This document shows positions 9,699 through 21,616 of a stretch of 64,000 nt of DNA, piece after piece; within the stretch, counting starts at the first letter, position 1, and every line of letters begins with the position of its first letter. A program made the position numbers and the translations under genes. The notes under the pieces are model-generated. The model worked only from the letters and a program-made list of their open reading frames with translations. It was not told the origin of the DNA and searched no databases. Origin of the DNA: Euonymus europaeus (Eukaryota; Streptophyta; Magnoliopsida; Celastrales; Celastraceae); assembly GCA_963580455.1 (NCBI GenBank), contig OY756961.1:22115001-22179000 (forward strand). The letters run 5' to 3'.

Positions 9699-10740
9699 TA
9701 TGTAATATTATGAAAGCTTTCATAATATCATCAAGCGTATCAACATCCCAATATCTCGCAGGTCCTCGAGTGATGGCAAAATGCGCTTGCAACATAGCAA
9801 AAACACGCTCCACATCCTTCCGAACAGCTTTTTGCATCTTAGCAAAGTGTTTTTGTTTGGGGTCTTATAGGCATGAAATAGTTTTGATGAATGTAGACCA
9901 GTGAGGATACATTCCATCTGCAAGACAATATCTCATTTGTAGTGATGACCATTAACAATGTATTGTGCTTCAGGAGCATTTCCATTGGCTAGTGCTCTAA
10001 AAATAGGAGATTTTTGTAGCACATTTACGTCATTTAGAGAGCTAGACATTCCAAAAAATGCATGACAAATCCAAAGATCTTTAGAAGCCACAACTTCTAA
10101 AATAATGGTCGGAGCATGACAATGACCGATGTACATCCCTTGCCATGCATACCTGGAAATCCACGTTCCTCATTTTGAGTTAATAGGTGATACACATCAT
10201 TTTGATTGGGCGCCCTAAGATATTGTTCACCAAAAACAATGACAACTCCTCTGACAAATCACCCTAGATTATCAATTGTAGTACTTTCGCCGATCTGTAT
10301 CTACTCGTCTAAGGAATCAACTAGAGTTCCATATTCGAGGATCCTAATTGCAGCTGTAATCTTTTGAAGGGGAGAGAGTACTAGAACTCTGACATCATTT
10401 TATCTCTGAGAAAAATAAGCATCATTTGCAGCTACAACATTTGAAATGTGAAGAAAAAGATTTCGACTCATTCGAAATCTTCTCCTTAATAGACCTTCGT
10501 GGTAAACCAAATCTGGATTGAAGTAGTCATTCCACAGTCTGAAGTGGCCGTCAGCATGATTTGCATGAACTATTCTATGTCCAACCATAGAACCTTGATG
10601 GCTAGTTCGTCTTCGGCCACTAGATTGTTGATCATTTGTTTCTCGTTCTGAAAAAGCTGTTTCGACTCACCTTCGAAGTCATAGTCGAAATTAAGAAATT
10701 GCCTCAAAATTTCAGAACTAGAACTTGGATGATTCATGAA

Positions 10741-11123
10741 TTATTTGAGAATGAGATTTTTCGTGCTGGTGAATGGTTTGATAAAATGAATGAGAGATTA
10801 AACATATTTATAGATATATATATTATTGGGTAAAAAAAATACATAATTATTTTGCATAATATTTGTTGTAGTGCACAAAGAAAAAATGGAAATGAATAAA
10901 CAAAATACTATTGAAGGATGCAAAACCCATTTTTCATTTTCATTGTTGGAGATGCCCTCATAGCCAATTTTGATACTCCATTCTCATACTCCTTGTCGGA
11001 GTTGCTCTCATAGCAGTTAATGATAATAGCAAGTTCAATCAATAGGCCGAATCCATCTTTCATCCCAAAAAAAAAAGGCTGAATCCATCCAATTACAAAA
11101 AGGTCTTCCTTTCCTCCTCAAAA
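10741..11123. other. Right flank of the Harbinger element and ZDP upstream region
   Basis: The minus strand reads GAGGGCATCTCCAACAATG near 10938-10957, a phrase like the termini of dicot Harbinger elements. A diverged second copy (GAGAGCAACTCCGACAAG) follows about 55 bp further on. No partner terminus was found on the left, so the boundary is tentative. The region from ~11050 is the presumed promoter of the next gene. Confidence 0.4.
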
Positions 11124-11133
11124 TTGGCGGGAA
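11124..11133 (+). promoter_or_regulatory. E2F-like site upstream of ZDP
   Basis: The sequence ttggcgggaa fits the E2F consensus TTSSCGGGAA and lies 45 bp before the first ATG. A half-site-like ccctcccgc follows at ~11166. Many plant DNA repair genes are E2F targets, so S-phase or damage-linked expression is plausible. It is a sequence match only. Confidence 0.4.
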
Positions 11134-11177
11134 GGAGTCATCTCCGATACTCCACCATCTGAAACCCTCCCGCTTTT

Positions 11178-14100
11178 ATGCTCACAATTTCCGCCGTCCA
11201 TGCCCCAACCCGTAACCCTAATATTCTCTACCTCTACAACCACCATTTCCATAGTTTTTGCTTCCAGAAGCTCCCATATCACTTCCTTAGCTTCAGCTTC
11301 TACGCCTCTTCAACAGCGATGCCTCCTTCATCCGCTTCAAAAATCGTAGCCGAGTACGCGAAATCGAACCGATCGTCGTGCAAGAAGTGCTCTAAAGCTA
11401 TCGCGTCTAAAACCCTCAGACTGGGTATTGTGACCAGAGACTCGCGAGGGTTCGATCTCACAAAATGGCATCACTTGGATTGCTTCTACGATCCAATTGA
11501 ATCGACAGACTCTGTTTGCGGGTTCGATTCTCTAAAGGTGAGTTCTTTCGGGCTCTTTTGTCAACAGTTTGGGTTTTGTGCATTATAAAGGGGAGAGAGG
11601 CGATGGAGGACGTGGGTATTAGAACGATGGCTTTATTTTTGGGGCTATTTTGACTGGTAAAAAATTTGGGGAAGAGGGAAAAAAAGAAGTTAACCATGTT
11701 TGGTTTTGACTCATGATTCATCAGAAGTTTGTTCTTTCATGGTTTTTCGTTGGGAAAGATTTTTTTGTTTGTTTCTGAAGAAAACTATGAAAACAAATCG
11801 TCTTTATTGCTGGCTTCTTTGGAACAATGAATCGCCTAGTTCAATTTTGAAATCTGTGGAAATAATCGAAAGATGATTTATACTGTTATATGAATTTCAA
11901 CTCAATTATATTTTACAGTTACTGAGTTATGAGAAGTGAGGTTTTCGATTTATAGGTTTTTTCGTGGGAAATGAAGGTTAAAAAATAAAATTGAGCGTCC
12001 TCTTCTTCTGTTCTACTTTTTCTGTGGGACAACAGTAAGGTTTTTTCTCGCTGGTTATAGGCATAAATGTAGTATTGATCTTTATTTTTTCTTTTTCGTG
12101 TTGTTTCAGGGAACTGATCAGGAAGCTTTGAAGAAATTGGCTGTTGGACAAAAGAGGCACCTGGAGGAGGTTTGACTTGAAACCTTTTGATAGTTTGTGA
12201 TATATTGTCAATGGCTGATAATATGGACTAGTGGGGTAAATTTTTTGTTTAGGACGTTAGTGTTTAGAAGAGAACTTAACTTTGGTCAAACACATTCTTT
12301 TGAAGTTGAAAGTTAGAAATGAACTGGATAATGTTAGTCATATAGTCAATCTTTCACACTTTTCTCACATAATGGTAATTTACTTGACCAATGGATTTGT
12401 TCTCTCTGTCTGACCATATCTTTGTAGAATGTTGATGACTTCCGTTCAATTCCCCTAATCTAATGTTGATGACTTTCTGAATATAAGGTACATAGTCATA
12501 AGAAAAACTGAGGCAAACTTTTGTGGTCCTGGCCTCCAGGGGTTTTCATACTTAATGGACTGATTTGAGATCATTGGGGTTTGTGGCGATTCATGACTAT
12601 TTTATGGTGTCAATCAATGAATACAGAGTACCCAAATTATTGGATTTCTTTTTTATTTACTTTTTGTTCTTTTTCTATTTCTCAATTGTGAGTGGGAGTG
12701 TTCTTTATGCTGTTGATATCATGATCTTTATAGGCACCTAGCATCATGTTAAAATTGTAATGGGAGGAATAGACTCAGTAGTAGGAAAGCATTAAAGAAA
12801 TTCCTGTGAGATGTGGTTAAAAGTGTTTTTCTTGTCCTCCTTTCCTTGTTTTTATTGTCTCATTCTCTTTTATTGAGCTTTCAGTGTTGTTACTATTTAT
12901 ATGTTTTTCTTAACGTTTTACATTTAGAAACCAAATGAAGACAAAGAAGAATTTGAATCAGACGAAATTAGGGCAAAGAAAAGTAAGGTTGGCATACTCT
13001 GTCTCTCTCTCTCTGTCTCTCTGTGTGTGTGTGGTTAAAGGAACTTTAATATGTAGTTGGTTTTCTGTGGATGACCTTTAAGACGTGTCTTGACTTGTTA
13101 GCTATGATGGTCTCTTGTAAGTTGTAACCATTGTTCCTTGTGAGATTTATGCGCTTTTAACTTTTATGGAATCTTTTTTAGAGTTCCTTTTGGATTTGTC
13201 TTTAAACTTCAAAGTGAGAGATTGCACTAAATTTGAGAAATAATTTTCCAAATATATTTCATTATATATGGGTAATATATTATTAGTTTATTACTGCAAG
13301 GAAGGGTGAGCCTAAGTTTTTGTCATTGTGACTTGGTGTCATATGCTTAAAACTTTAAACCACAGAAACTACCTCTTCCTTTCAGATGAAAATACTTTGG
13401 TTGCTTTTCCTGGAGTACGCAGACAATCTTGTAAACTCTTGTAGGTCACCAAATAATATTAGTGCATTAGTGCTGATGATATTGTTCATTGATGTTAAAT
13501 TACTTGCTATTTTTCTGGATGTTCAATAATTTTTAACCAGTAAATTTGCTTATCATTGACAATTAGAAAGAGTGAGAACCGAATGCCTGTAAAATGCATA
13601 ATTGTAAGTAAGTTTTGATATCATACGCTGCAGGGAAAACCTATTTGATTTTTTACCATGCGGTAAAATAGCATCAAAATTGTATCTCAATACTCAATTC
13701 ATAATCTGGTTCACTCTCTCTGACCATTTTTTGTAATATATCTATTTCATGAAGTTTGTCAATCATTTCCTTACTAATCAATGCTGTCATCTTTAACGGT
13801 TTCAATTATTCTTGTACATTCTTCTTGGTTCCTTGACTCATTAAGCTCCTGTGGATTGATGTGGTTTTGTATGGGTGGGATAAATGCCCCAAATATATAT
13901 ATTTTTCATAATTAGACGAAACATCTATTTTCTTCTGATTTGAATTATTGACCTAGCCGTGTCTATCTCATGAGGAAGATATGATGGATGTACAATTCTC
14001 AATCTCTGATGTCAAAGACAAGTACAAGGTATGTGATATTCTACCAATTAATTTGATCATAGCGAACTATATTTTTCTCTTTGGTTTTTGTTTGCATTTT

Positions 14101-17100
14101 TCAGCTTTTTCTATATGGCTTGTTTTTCTTCGATAAGTTATTATTAGATTATTAATATTATTATTATTATCATCATCCTTATTCTTATTTCTATTTTTGA
14201 TTTTGTTCCAGAATACTGATTTGCTACCAAAGTGGAAGGCATTCCAGACACTCATATTTCTTGACAGGGTGAGAACTGATCTTAACTATGGGCAATGGTA
14301 CTATTTTGTTTGTTTGACTGGTGTTGGATAGAGCCTTGATGATTATAAGATTATCACAACTAAGACATGTATTTCCATACGTACTTTTATATTTCATTTG
14401 GGGGTTGGATGCTTTGTGGCCTAAAAAGGGCTTATACAAAGTACTTGATAAGATTTTTTTTTTCCTTCTAATTTTGATAAGTGCATTTTCTGTTGCTTAT
14501 CATGTAAAACAGCAGATATTCAGACATCTCCATGTGGCTGTTCGAAATCAGAAAATCTCACATTTCTTATGCCTACTTACATTCTAACTCCTAAATAGTG
14601 CTGATAAGTAAATAGGGGAATGAGAAGAAAATCATATCACACTTATTCAAATAAATATTTGTGACGTAATGTTCATAACATATTATATTTTGCAGGAAGA
14701 TGGTCTTCATGACTCACAGAAAATTGCGGCATTTGATTTTGATGGATGTCTTGCAAAAACATCTGTCAAAAGGTACGACCATATGCACTGTTAGTGGCAT
14801 TTATATTTTATGCTTTTGGGAGAAATATATAACAGTAACATGTCTTTTGCTCTTAGAAGAATGAGCTAAGTTTTATTTTGTCGTAAACTTACAATTTTGC
14901 TTCCGGATTCCATATCAGCACCCCTCAGAAGGATCCACAACAATAGGAAGTAGGAACCATCAAAATTGTTGTCATTCTAAGCTATGCTCCTTGAGAAAGT
15001 CCATGAGAATCAGAAGGAACCAACATCGCGGCCCACATTTGCTAAAACTAGTCGGGGTGATCAACTCACTCTTAATGGGTTTTCTTCTATTACCTGAAGT
15101 GGCTTCAAGGATCAATAAAATGCATCTCTATTTAAGAATATTGTCCATCCTCGTTCCATACAAAACTAATTTATTCTGCTAAACAGAAGCAGTGATCATT
15201 TTTTTCCTTCCCTGGTTCCATCTGTAATTCCTTATACCAAATTTCTACCAACATTTTGCCTTAAATGTCCAACAGTAAATGAAAAAGGGATAAAGGGTCC
15301 CCTTCCCGATGTTGGTGATACCAACAAAGAATAAAAGAACTACAATATGCCTCCACCTACATTTTCACCTTTTTATCCATAGACACTAAGATGTATAAAA
15401 GAATCATCCTAAGTTTTCTGTATAACTTACAAATACTCATTTCTCTGTCTTCTTGATCTTTAAGAATTCATTTTCTCATTGATCCAGAAAATATCAAATA
15501 TTTGCAGCCCCTCCAAGAAAGCATTTTGTGGACACCCTACAACCCATCTACTTCATGACTTGCCTCACGATTGTCTTTGAAATATATACTTATAGATGCT
15601 ACTCATGACTAGATACTGGATCATAATGCATAATGTTGTGTGCTCCAATCTTGACATTATCATTCACCAGAATGTGGTTTGAGTTGTTAATATTTCCTGG
15701 AACACTTAGTCTGGAGTAGCATTGACGACGGCCAGCTGTTTTCTTTTCTTCCAGGAAAGGCTGGATCATAGTTCTCGTTGGCAAAATGTTTTAGACATAC
15801 TTAATTGAGCATTTGAGACCAAGCATCACTTTTGCTTATTCTCTCCAGAAGGCATTACTTTAGAATTATTATACCTTAAGAGTTTTTTCTTTGATTACAG
15901 AGTAGGTCAAGATGCTTGGTCTCTTATGTATCCTTCAATACCAAGCAAGCTGCAGAGTTTGTATGATGAAGGCTACAAGTTGGTTTGTGTCCTTTCAATG
16001 CTTTTCTTGTATTTGTGTCTTTTATGGTAGGTTATGGATCTGGCTGGAGTTCTAAGATTTTTTGCATGATTTTTAATTCATGCTTTGCTGTTTTCGCATC
16101 AAACTTAGGTAATCTTTACTAATGAATCCAACATTGACCGCTGGAAGAATAAAAGACAAGTAGCTGTGGATTCAAAACTTGGACGCCTCAACAATTTTAT
16201 CAAACATGTGAAGGTCCCAATTCAGGTATGCCACTCTGGTGACTTATATGCTATGCTCCATCTAAATAGAGGATCGCATAAAATTTAATCTTGCAAGTGG
16301 TCATTTGACAGCATCATCATCTAATCCTTTATCTCAAAAGTTTTGGGTCTACTATATGAGTATAGGAGAAAATCACCATTTTTAAAAAAAATGTCATAAT
16401 TTTATGAACTCCTATTGAATCTATATCATTTCTTACTAGTTCAAGTCATGAATTTTTAGATATTCATTTTCACTTCCTACTCCCTATTATAAAAATTCTC
16501 TCGCTTCTCCCCAACCCAGCATTACTATTTCTATGTTGTACATGCCTTACAATCCTAATCCTATAATCATGGACTAACTTCTTTACCACCACCTGGAATA
16601 ATTGGGGAACTTTGCCTATGTCTCGTCATATACGAGCGCCGTAGCGCTTCACTTGTGAGGGAACTCCCTAGCAGCCCTTGTTCATTTATCACTTAGAAGA
16701 GAAGTTGAGAGAAGCTAAGGGTAGTTACTTCATGTAACTACATTTAACTTCCCCCGTAGAGATGGTTCTTACTAAGGAAAATTGTAAGGAACTTCTTGAA
16801 TATGAGAAATCTAGGTATACTTGCAAAGAATAGTTAACAAAGGTGTTCATATTGTGGAATTGATCCCGGTTCTGGTAATCGATATTACACGTTGAAGCAT
16901 AGTGAAACATACTGCGATCCTTGAAATTCCCCAAACCGATCAGACAAAAGAGTAATTGTTCTCAATCCTACAGAATCTATATTGGTATTAGAGGCAAATT
17001 CGTATGTTTTTATGCTTACTTGTGTTGTTTAAATGGGTATAAAGCCATTAAAATGCATGAACAACATGAAATTTCATGTAAAAATCGAGACTTTCTTCTT

Positions 17101-20100
17101 AATTTTGAGTATGATCCTTTCATGTTTTGGTTGATTTTTTTGGTATGGTTGGAAAGCACTTTGAACAAGCTTTCCAACGAGTATTTTTGCACATTTTTCT
17201 GATAAGTGCGGGTTGTTATCATTTTTCGAAGTTGAAGATCGAAACTGTCTCATATATGAATTTTCTGGGAAATTTTGATTTTTTTTTACCAGTTTCACTT
17301 TTAAGCACACAAGAGTGTGATTCAAACACCAAATTAAAGGCCTAAAAAATTATTGTACATATCACGAATCAAATCAAGAGTATATTATACTGATGTTTGA
17401 AACTTTTTTGCCGGAAAACACCTCGGGAAATCAACGCTTGAGGCTCATGCGCTAGGGAGAGCACTCACTCACCCATGCTGGTTAACTGAGTCAAGGACCC
17501 AGGTTTCACCCGTGTCTCTCTTTTTTTTAGAAAAAAAAAATAAATATTTGACCGCGCGTGACTGCGTGAGCCGCACACGCGGCTCTAGTTGGCCAACCTG
17601 TTTCCGGCACGTGTGACTTAATTTTTTTTCCAGATTAATTAATAATTATTTTCCTAATTATTTATGATTTTTCGGGAATTTTTTGAATTATTGAGAAATA
17701 AATAGTAAATACATGTTATAATTCATTGATAATAAGTTAATTATTAATGTATTTTGATTATTTGGGTATGTAGTGGTTACAAGAACACAAATAATACGTT
17801 TATTGACATATAAGATGAATGCATCTCATACGATTGACGGGCATATAGATTTTATATATTATTGGATTAAAAATCTGTGGCACCGTGATGTTCATGAATT
17901 CTTCATGAATCCTTCATCGAGCAATAAATCGAGATTGTGCTTGATGATCTGCCAAACGAATGGGGTACAGTTCGTCAAGCCTTAAAGCAAAGGTTGAGTA
18001 CTTTGGACTTTAATACTCTCGTTGAGGACATACTGCTTGTGAGGAAAAGTTAGTTAAAGGCTATGAGTATTATTCGTCGGACTGGACGAAGCGCAAGGTG
18101 TTTGGAACCTTGCTCGATTTGTTCCATTGTATGAGGCATTTGAGCTTGGTGGACATATCAATGAGGATTTAGACGACATGATTGACAATTCTGATCATGT
18201 GATCTATGTATTTTATTTTATTATCACATTGTACATATTTTTAGTATATTGAGCTATGCATATACATATTTCATGTTTATGAATGGTTATCATCAAACTT
18301 TGAAATGAAAAGTATGTGTGAGGCTAGTTACGTGCTTGCTGTGAAGATCATATGAGATTGCATAAGGATCGTGAGCCTTAGACCCGCCCAAGGTCAAGTC
18401 CTTGACCCGGTTGACCAGCAAAGGCGAGTGAGGCGCCTTCCCGCGGTGATTTCCTGCAAAAAAATATTTCGCGCGTAAGGATCGCGGCAACAAATTTCTC
18501 ATTTTGACTCGCATTCATAGGTTTCATAAAGTTTTACGCTGGAGACCGACCCACACAACCCTTATCCTTTATTTGGGCTGGGACCAGCTGCAAGCGCTGA
18601 CAGACAGTGTTAAATGGGCATTTGACATAATTATAGATGGATCTTCATTGAGAATTCAATTAGTTCTGATTATATTCTAGCAAATCAGAATGGAAATGGA
18701 ATTTCAGTCCTCTCTTTGAAAAGCAGAGAAGGAAACAAAACGAATATATCTTGTTTTAGGAGGAAGGCTGTTAATGATGTTCATGAGGGATCGTTTACTA
18801 TGATGGAAAAAAGAACAATTCTAATGAGAAGGAAAAAGGTCTCGCACGATTGCGCCATTCCACACTCAAACAGAATGACATAGGAACATCTCCATCACGT
18901 AGAAGCCCCTAGACTTGTTAGTTCATTATCTATCGTGTTAATTATAACTTTTAACTTTCTAGAGAGTATTTGTTGGAAAGAATCAAAGAATTGCAGTGCA
19001 TTTTATACTCTCCTGGTTATAAATGATACAAATTGCAGGTAAGCAATGTTTTACTTGGTGTGCATATTCTTGGATCTATTTGGGATCTCTTCTTTGAGGT
19101 ATTGTGTTTTGTTTGATAAGTAGTGCACATACTCGCTTGGTCGTTTAGGAGCTTGTTGGTGTATCCACAATTGATCATGCTTCTCCTCTCTCTCTCTCTC
19201 TCTCTCTCTTTTTGCTTAAGTGTGAGAATGTATGATATTTTCTTTCACTCTTTCCTTACACCAGTTTTCCATGAGCTTATCTATGTAACGTTGAACTGAT
19301 ACGAGGTATTGGAAATTGAAAACTAATTTTGATTAAAATTTTGAAGGATTCGTGTGTTTTCTGTATGCAGGTTTTTGTAGCGTGTGGGTATGATAATTCT
19401 GATGGCACTAAAGATCCCTTCCGCAAACCAAAGTCTGGAATGTGGCGAATCATGGATAAACATTTCAACTCTGGCATTTCAATCAATATGCATCAGTTAG
19501 TCTCTTACTTTTCTCCTTTTCACAGTTCTCTTTTGGCTTTGGGATGGTCTAGGAAGCACGGACGTCGGACACAACATTGCACGAATATGCCGACACGGCA
19601 ATTCTCAAAATTTTAGGGACATGACACATCAAGGATACGGCAAATAAATAATTAATAAATATTTTTAAATTTAATTTATATAAATATCCAACTACAAATC
19701 AAGCAAGCCCAGGTTTAGGTTTGGCCTTTTCAGTCTCTGCCTCTTTCATTTAAGAAGGAATTGAGAAGGTAAAAAGTCTCCTTTGATTTTTCGTTTAAAA
19801 AGGAAGTGAGAAGGCAAAAAATATTCTTTGATTTGTCGTTGAGAAGGCAAAAAAAATGTTATTTGTCTATCAAAAATATATATTTTATTATTCCTTTTAT
19901 AAAATAGTTTGTCTTTAATTTATACAAAGTATTAAGTTGACCTTCATCAATCAAAGATAAGTGTCGGACACTCATGCACTGTGTGTCCAACAATTGCATA
20001 CAATTTTTAATTATTTTTTTTACGTGACACGGTAACATGTGTTGGGCAAGTGTCCGGCAAGTGTCGGTGTCCGGCAAGTGTCGGACACTTGCATCGGCTA

Positions 20101-20612
20101 TCAATGCAAGTGTCCGTGCTTCCTAGGGGATGGTAATCATTGTACAACGGCTGACCTTTACTCTCCATAGTGGAAGGAGTACCTTACGCTTTCTCCTTAT
20201 ATAGCACAGCCCCTGATGGTGCAAGCTTTATTTCTTTTTTGCTTCTGTAGATCCTTTTATGTTGGTGATGCAGCGGGTAGACCCAATGACCATAGTGATG
20301 CAGATTTAAAATTTGCCCAGGTATTCTTTATCTCTTTGGCTTTCGTATTTATTAGTTCAATTAATTATCATTTTTTGGTGTTATTTTCTCTGGTCTTGTG
20401 TGTTGGTGGTGGCTTTCCTCATTTGAAGGAAAAACTTACTTGGTTTGGAAAACAATCATTAAACATATATGTAATGGTTTTAATTTGCATCTTGTTGCGA
20501 GTTTTTTTATTTGTTTTGGTTGGATCAGTCCTCACTGAAACAGTTCATCTATTAATTGTAGACTGTCGGCCTCAAATTTTATGTCCCTGAGGAATACTTT
20601 GGTGCTCAATGA
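11178..20612 (+). CDS. ZDP: Polynucleotide 3'-phosphatase ZDP-like, 11 exons
   Basis: Removes 3'-phosphate from broken DNA ends in base-excision and single-strand-break repair and active DNA demethylation in the nucleus. Exons: 11178-11537, 12110-12169, 12928-12987, 13957-14028, 14212-14268, 14696-14772, 15901-15982, 16109-16225, 19371-19495, 20251-20320, 20562-20612. All junctions are GT/AG and the joined frame is open (376 aa). Residues 68-102 form a PARP-type zinc finger (CKKC ... HHLDC). The HAD/PNK3P phosphatase follows: FDFDGCLAKT with catalytic Asp217/Asp219, VIFTNES at ~257-263, KPKSGMW at ~316 and YVGDAAGRPNDHSDAD at ~340. Only one zinc finger is present, whereas Arabidopsis ZDP has more. 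A second ATG at 11319 is a likely alternative start. The first 47 residues are Ser/Tyr/Phe/His-rich and could be an organelle-targeting extension. RAKKSK at the end of exon 3 is NLS-like. Confidence 0.92.
16300..18650 (+). mobile_element. Copia-like gag relic in ZDP intron 8
   Basis: Intron 8 is 3.1 kb, far longer than its neighbours. Around 17933-18045 one plus frame reads IVLDDLPNEWGTVRQALKQRLS, then LDFNTLVEDILLVRK. This has the shape of the copia gag (UBN2-type) segment, as in the second copia element of this window (VLIEKLPEFWSNYKQQLKHK). Upstream, LLTYKMNASHTIDGHIDFI (~17802) is also gag-like. No LTR pair, protease or polymerase was found, so boundaries are only indicative. GC-rich pieces (~17550-17610, 18380-18600) contrast with the surrounding intron and may belong to the same insertion. 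Confidence 0.45.
19184..19209 (+). repeat. (CT)n microsatellite in ZDP intron 8
   Basis: An uninterrupted run of about 13 ct units lies upstream of the exon 9 acceptor. Confidence 0.9.
19549..20126. mobile_element. MITE with CTAGGAAGCACGGAC termini in ZDP intron 9
   Basis: The left end reads ctaggaagcacggac and the right end is its exact reverse complement, gtccgtgcttcctag. Both flanks are gggatggt (19541-19548 and 20127-20134), an exact 8-bp target duplication as made by hAT transposases. The 578-bp interior has no open frame. Near the right end the words aagtgtccggc and gtgtcggacac are repeated, giving subterminal repeats. Insertion lies between exons 9 and 10 and leaves the splice sites untouched. 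Confidence 0.92.
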
Positions 20613-20894
20613 CTTCCAAATTGGCTGATTATGGAGAAAGAATGCAGTCATTGTTATGCAGCAAATAATATGAGAGGGTTAGTCGGGCAAGGAAATTGAA
20701 GCCTTTCTCTTTTGTCATTGTTGTGGGGTCCGGATAAATATTTTTGATAGTCTTGTTTTCTGTCAAGTTTTCAGGGTCCAGATAAATATTTTTTGATGGT
20801 CTTGTATTCATCTGGGCAATTCTGGTGGCAGTAACATGAATGATCTTTCTGTTTATTGAGCCATATATAAAACATTCTCTCTGTCTCCGAGTTA
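20613..20894 (+). other. ZDP 3' region with a 47-bp spaced repeat
   Basis: This follows the ZDP stop codon and probably holds its 3' untranslated region. Two related ~38-bp segments (gggtccggataaatattttt near 20726; gggtccagataaatattttt near 20773) form a diverged tandem duplication. No clear AATAAA signal was seen. Confidence 0.4.
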
Positions 20895-21130
20895 GTACAT
20901 TGGATCTCATCTGAAAGCTCGAGAAGTTTTGTTTGAAACCTTGGTTCGAATAGCAGAAGTACGCCATCCTAATGTGCCTTGAATGATCCACATCTTAGGG
21001 CCAGGCATTAATGGGCACACTCAACTATCCATGTCGCTGAGAGCTCTCACAGCCCCGTCACAATGATGCAATCATCAGGGGCCTGTAGTACCACTGAGCT
21101 AATAGTTCGCCGTGCCTCCCGCTGGGGTGC
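20895..21130 (-). pseudogene. Nuclear insertion of chloroplast DNA: trnI-GAU 5' exon and intron start
   Basis: On the minus strand the order is CCCCAGCGGGAGGCACGG, then ACTATTAGCTCAGTGGTA, CCCCTGATGA, GGGCTGTGAGAGCTCTCAGC, ACATGGATAGTT, GATGTGGATCAT and CAAGGCACATTAG. Lastly come ATGGCGTACT, TTCGAACC and GATGAGATCCAATGTA. This is, in the same order, the chloroplast 16S-trnI spacer, the 5' exon of tRNA-Ile(GAU) and the start of its group II intron. It carries many substitutions and deletions, so it is an old insertion. The tRNA 5' half lies at about 21072-21108. No 3' exon is present, so no tRNA can be made. Comparison was from memory of the plastid operon. Confidence 0.85.
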
Positions 21131-21616
21131 ATAAATAAAAAATAATGCACATTCCCTAGCTCGGTGCAACTGCTTGGACTGGATGTACGGTAAACAGAGT
21201 CTCGGAGAAGGCTAAACCAGAGTCTTAAAGAGCGTGGGAATCTGACTTGCTTTGAAAGTGGAATAGGGAATCTGTCACTTGACCATTATAGTCTGAATAC
21301 TCGCAAGTCCTCTGCCACTTGACCACTATAGTCTGATTACTCAGAAGTCGGATACCATTGATGTCCAATAGCTTTGATAGTAATAGCTCGATCTACCACT
21401 ACTAACTAGATAAGTTCATTTTGTTCTCCAAATGGAAAAAGGACGCCATAAGCAAAGACAACTTGAACCGAAGCTATACGGCTTGGCTTTCAACTAAAGG
21501 AGCTTACCAATGAACTGGCAAAGCGTAAGCTGGACACTGAGGCTGGAATGAGACTCCAAAAACAAGCTATGCAGAGAAAAGAAACTAGCTAAAAAGGAGT
21601 TCGTAGTCTTGCCTTT
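21131..21616. other. Unassigned stretch next to the plastid insertion
   Basis: Less AT-rich than its surroundings. It holds a diverged tandem pair (cacttgaccattatagtctgaatactcgcaagtc and cacttgaccactatagtctgattactcagaagtc, near 21275 and 21315). No coding frame. It might be further organelle-derived DNA, but I recognise nothing specific. Confidence 0.3.

Larger units (their letters stand above)
8232..10740 (-). pseudogene. PIF/Harbinger (HARBI1-like) transposase, split and frameshifted
   Basis: Read on the minus strand from ~10740: FRLWNDYFNPDLVYHEGLLRRRFRM, SPLQK.TAAIRILEYGT, GEQYLRAPNQNDVYHLL and ERGFPGM. Then come WQGMYIGHCHAPTIILEVVA, LWICHAFFGMSSSLNDVNVL, DVERVFAMLQ and WDVDTLDDIMKAFIILH. 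After an inserted element, the end resumes as NMIVEETGG...HSQLQDDFVKHLW (8232-8438). This is the full order of a DDE_Tnp_4 transposase. The block after GFPGM that carries the first catalytic Asp (SIDCMHW region of the family) is deleted. The second (LNDVN) and third (DVERVF) acidic residues remain but in different frames, with several stops. It is dead, and interrupted by the element at 8439-9698. Confidence 0.88.

Noticed and set aside
15599..15784. 61-codon minus-strand frame in ZDP intron 6
   Set aside because: Short, without family match or neighbouring exons. Treated as intron sequence.
21072..21108. Functional tRNA-Ile gene
   Set aside because: Only the 5' half is present, mutated and followed by plastid intron sequence, with no 3' exon nearby.
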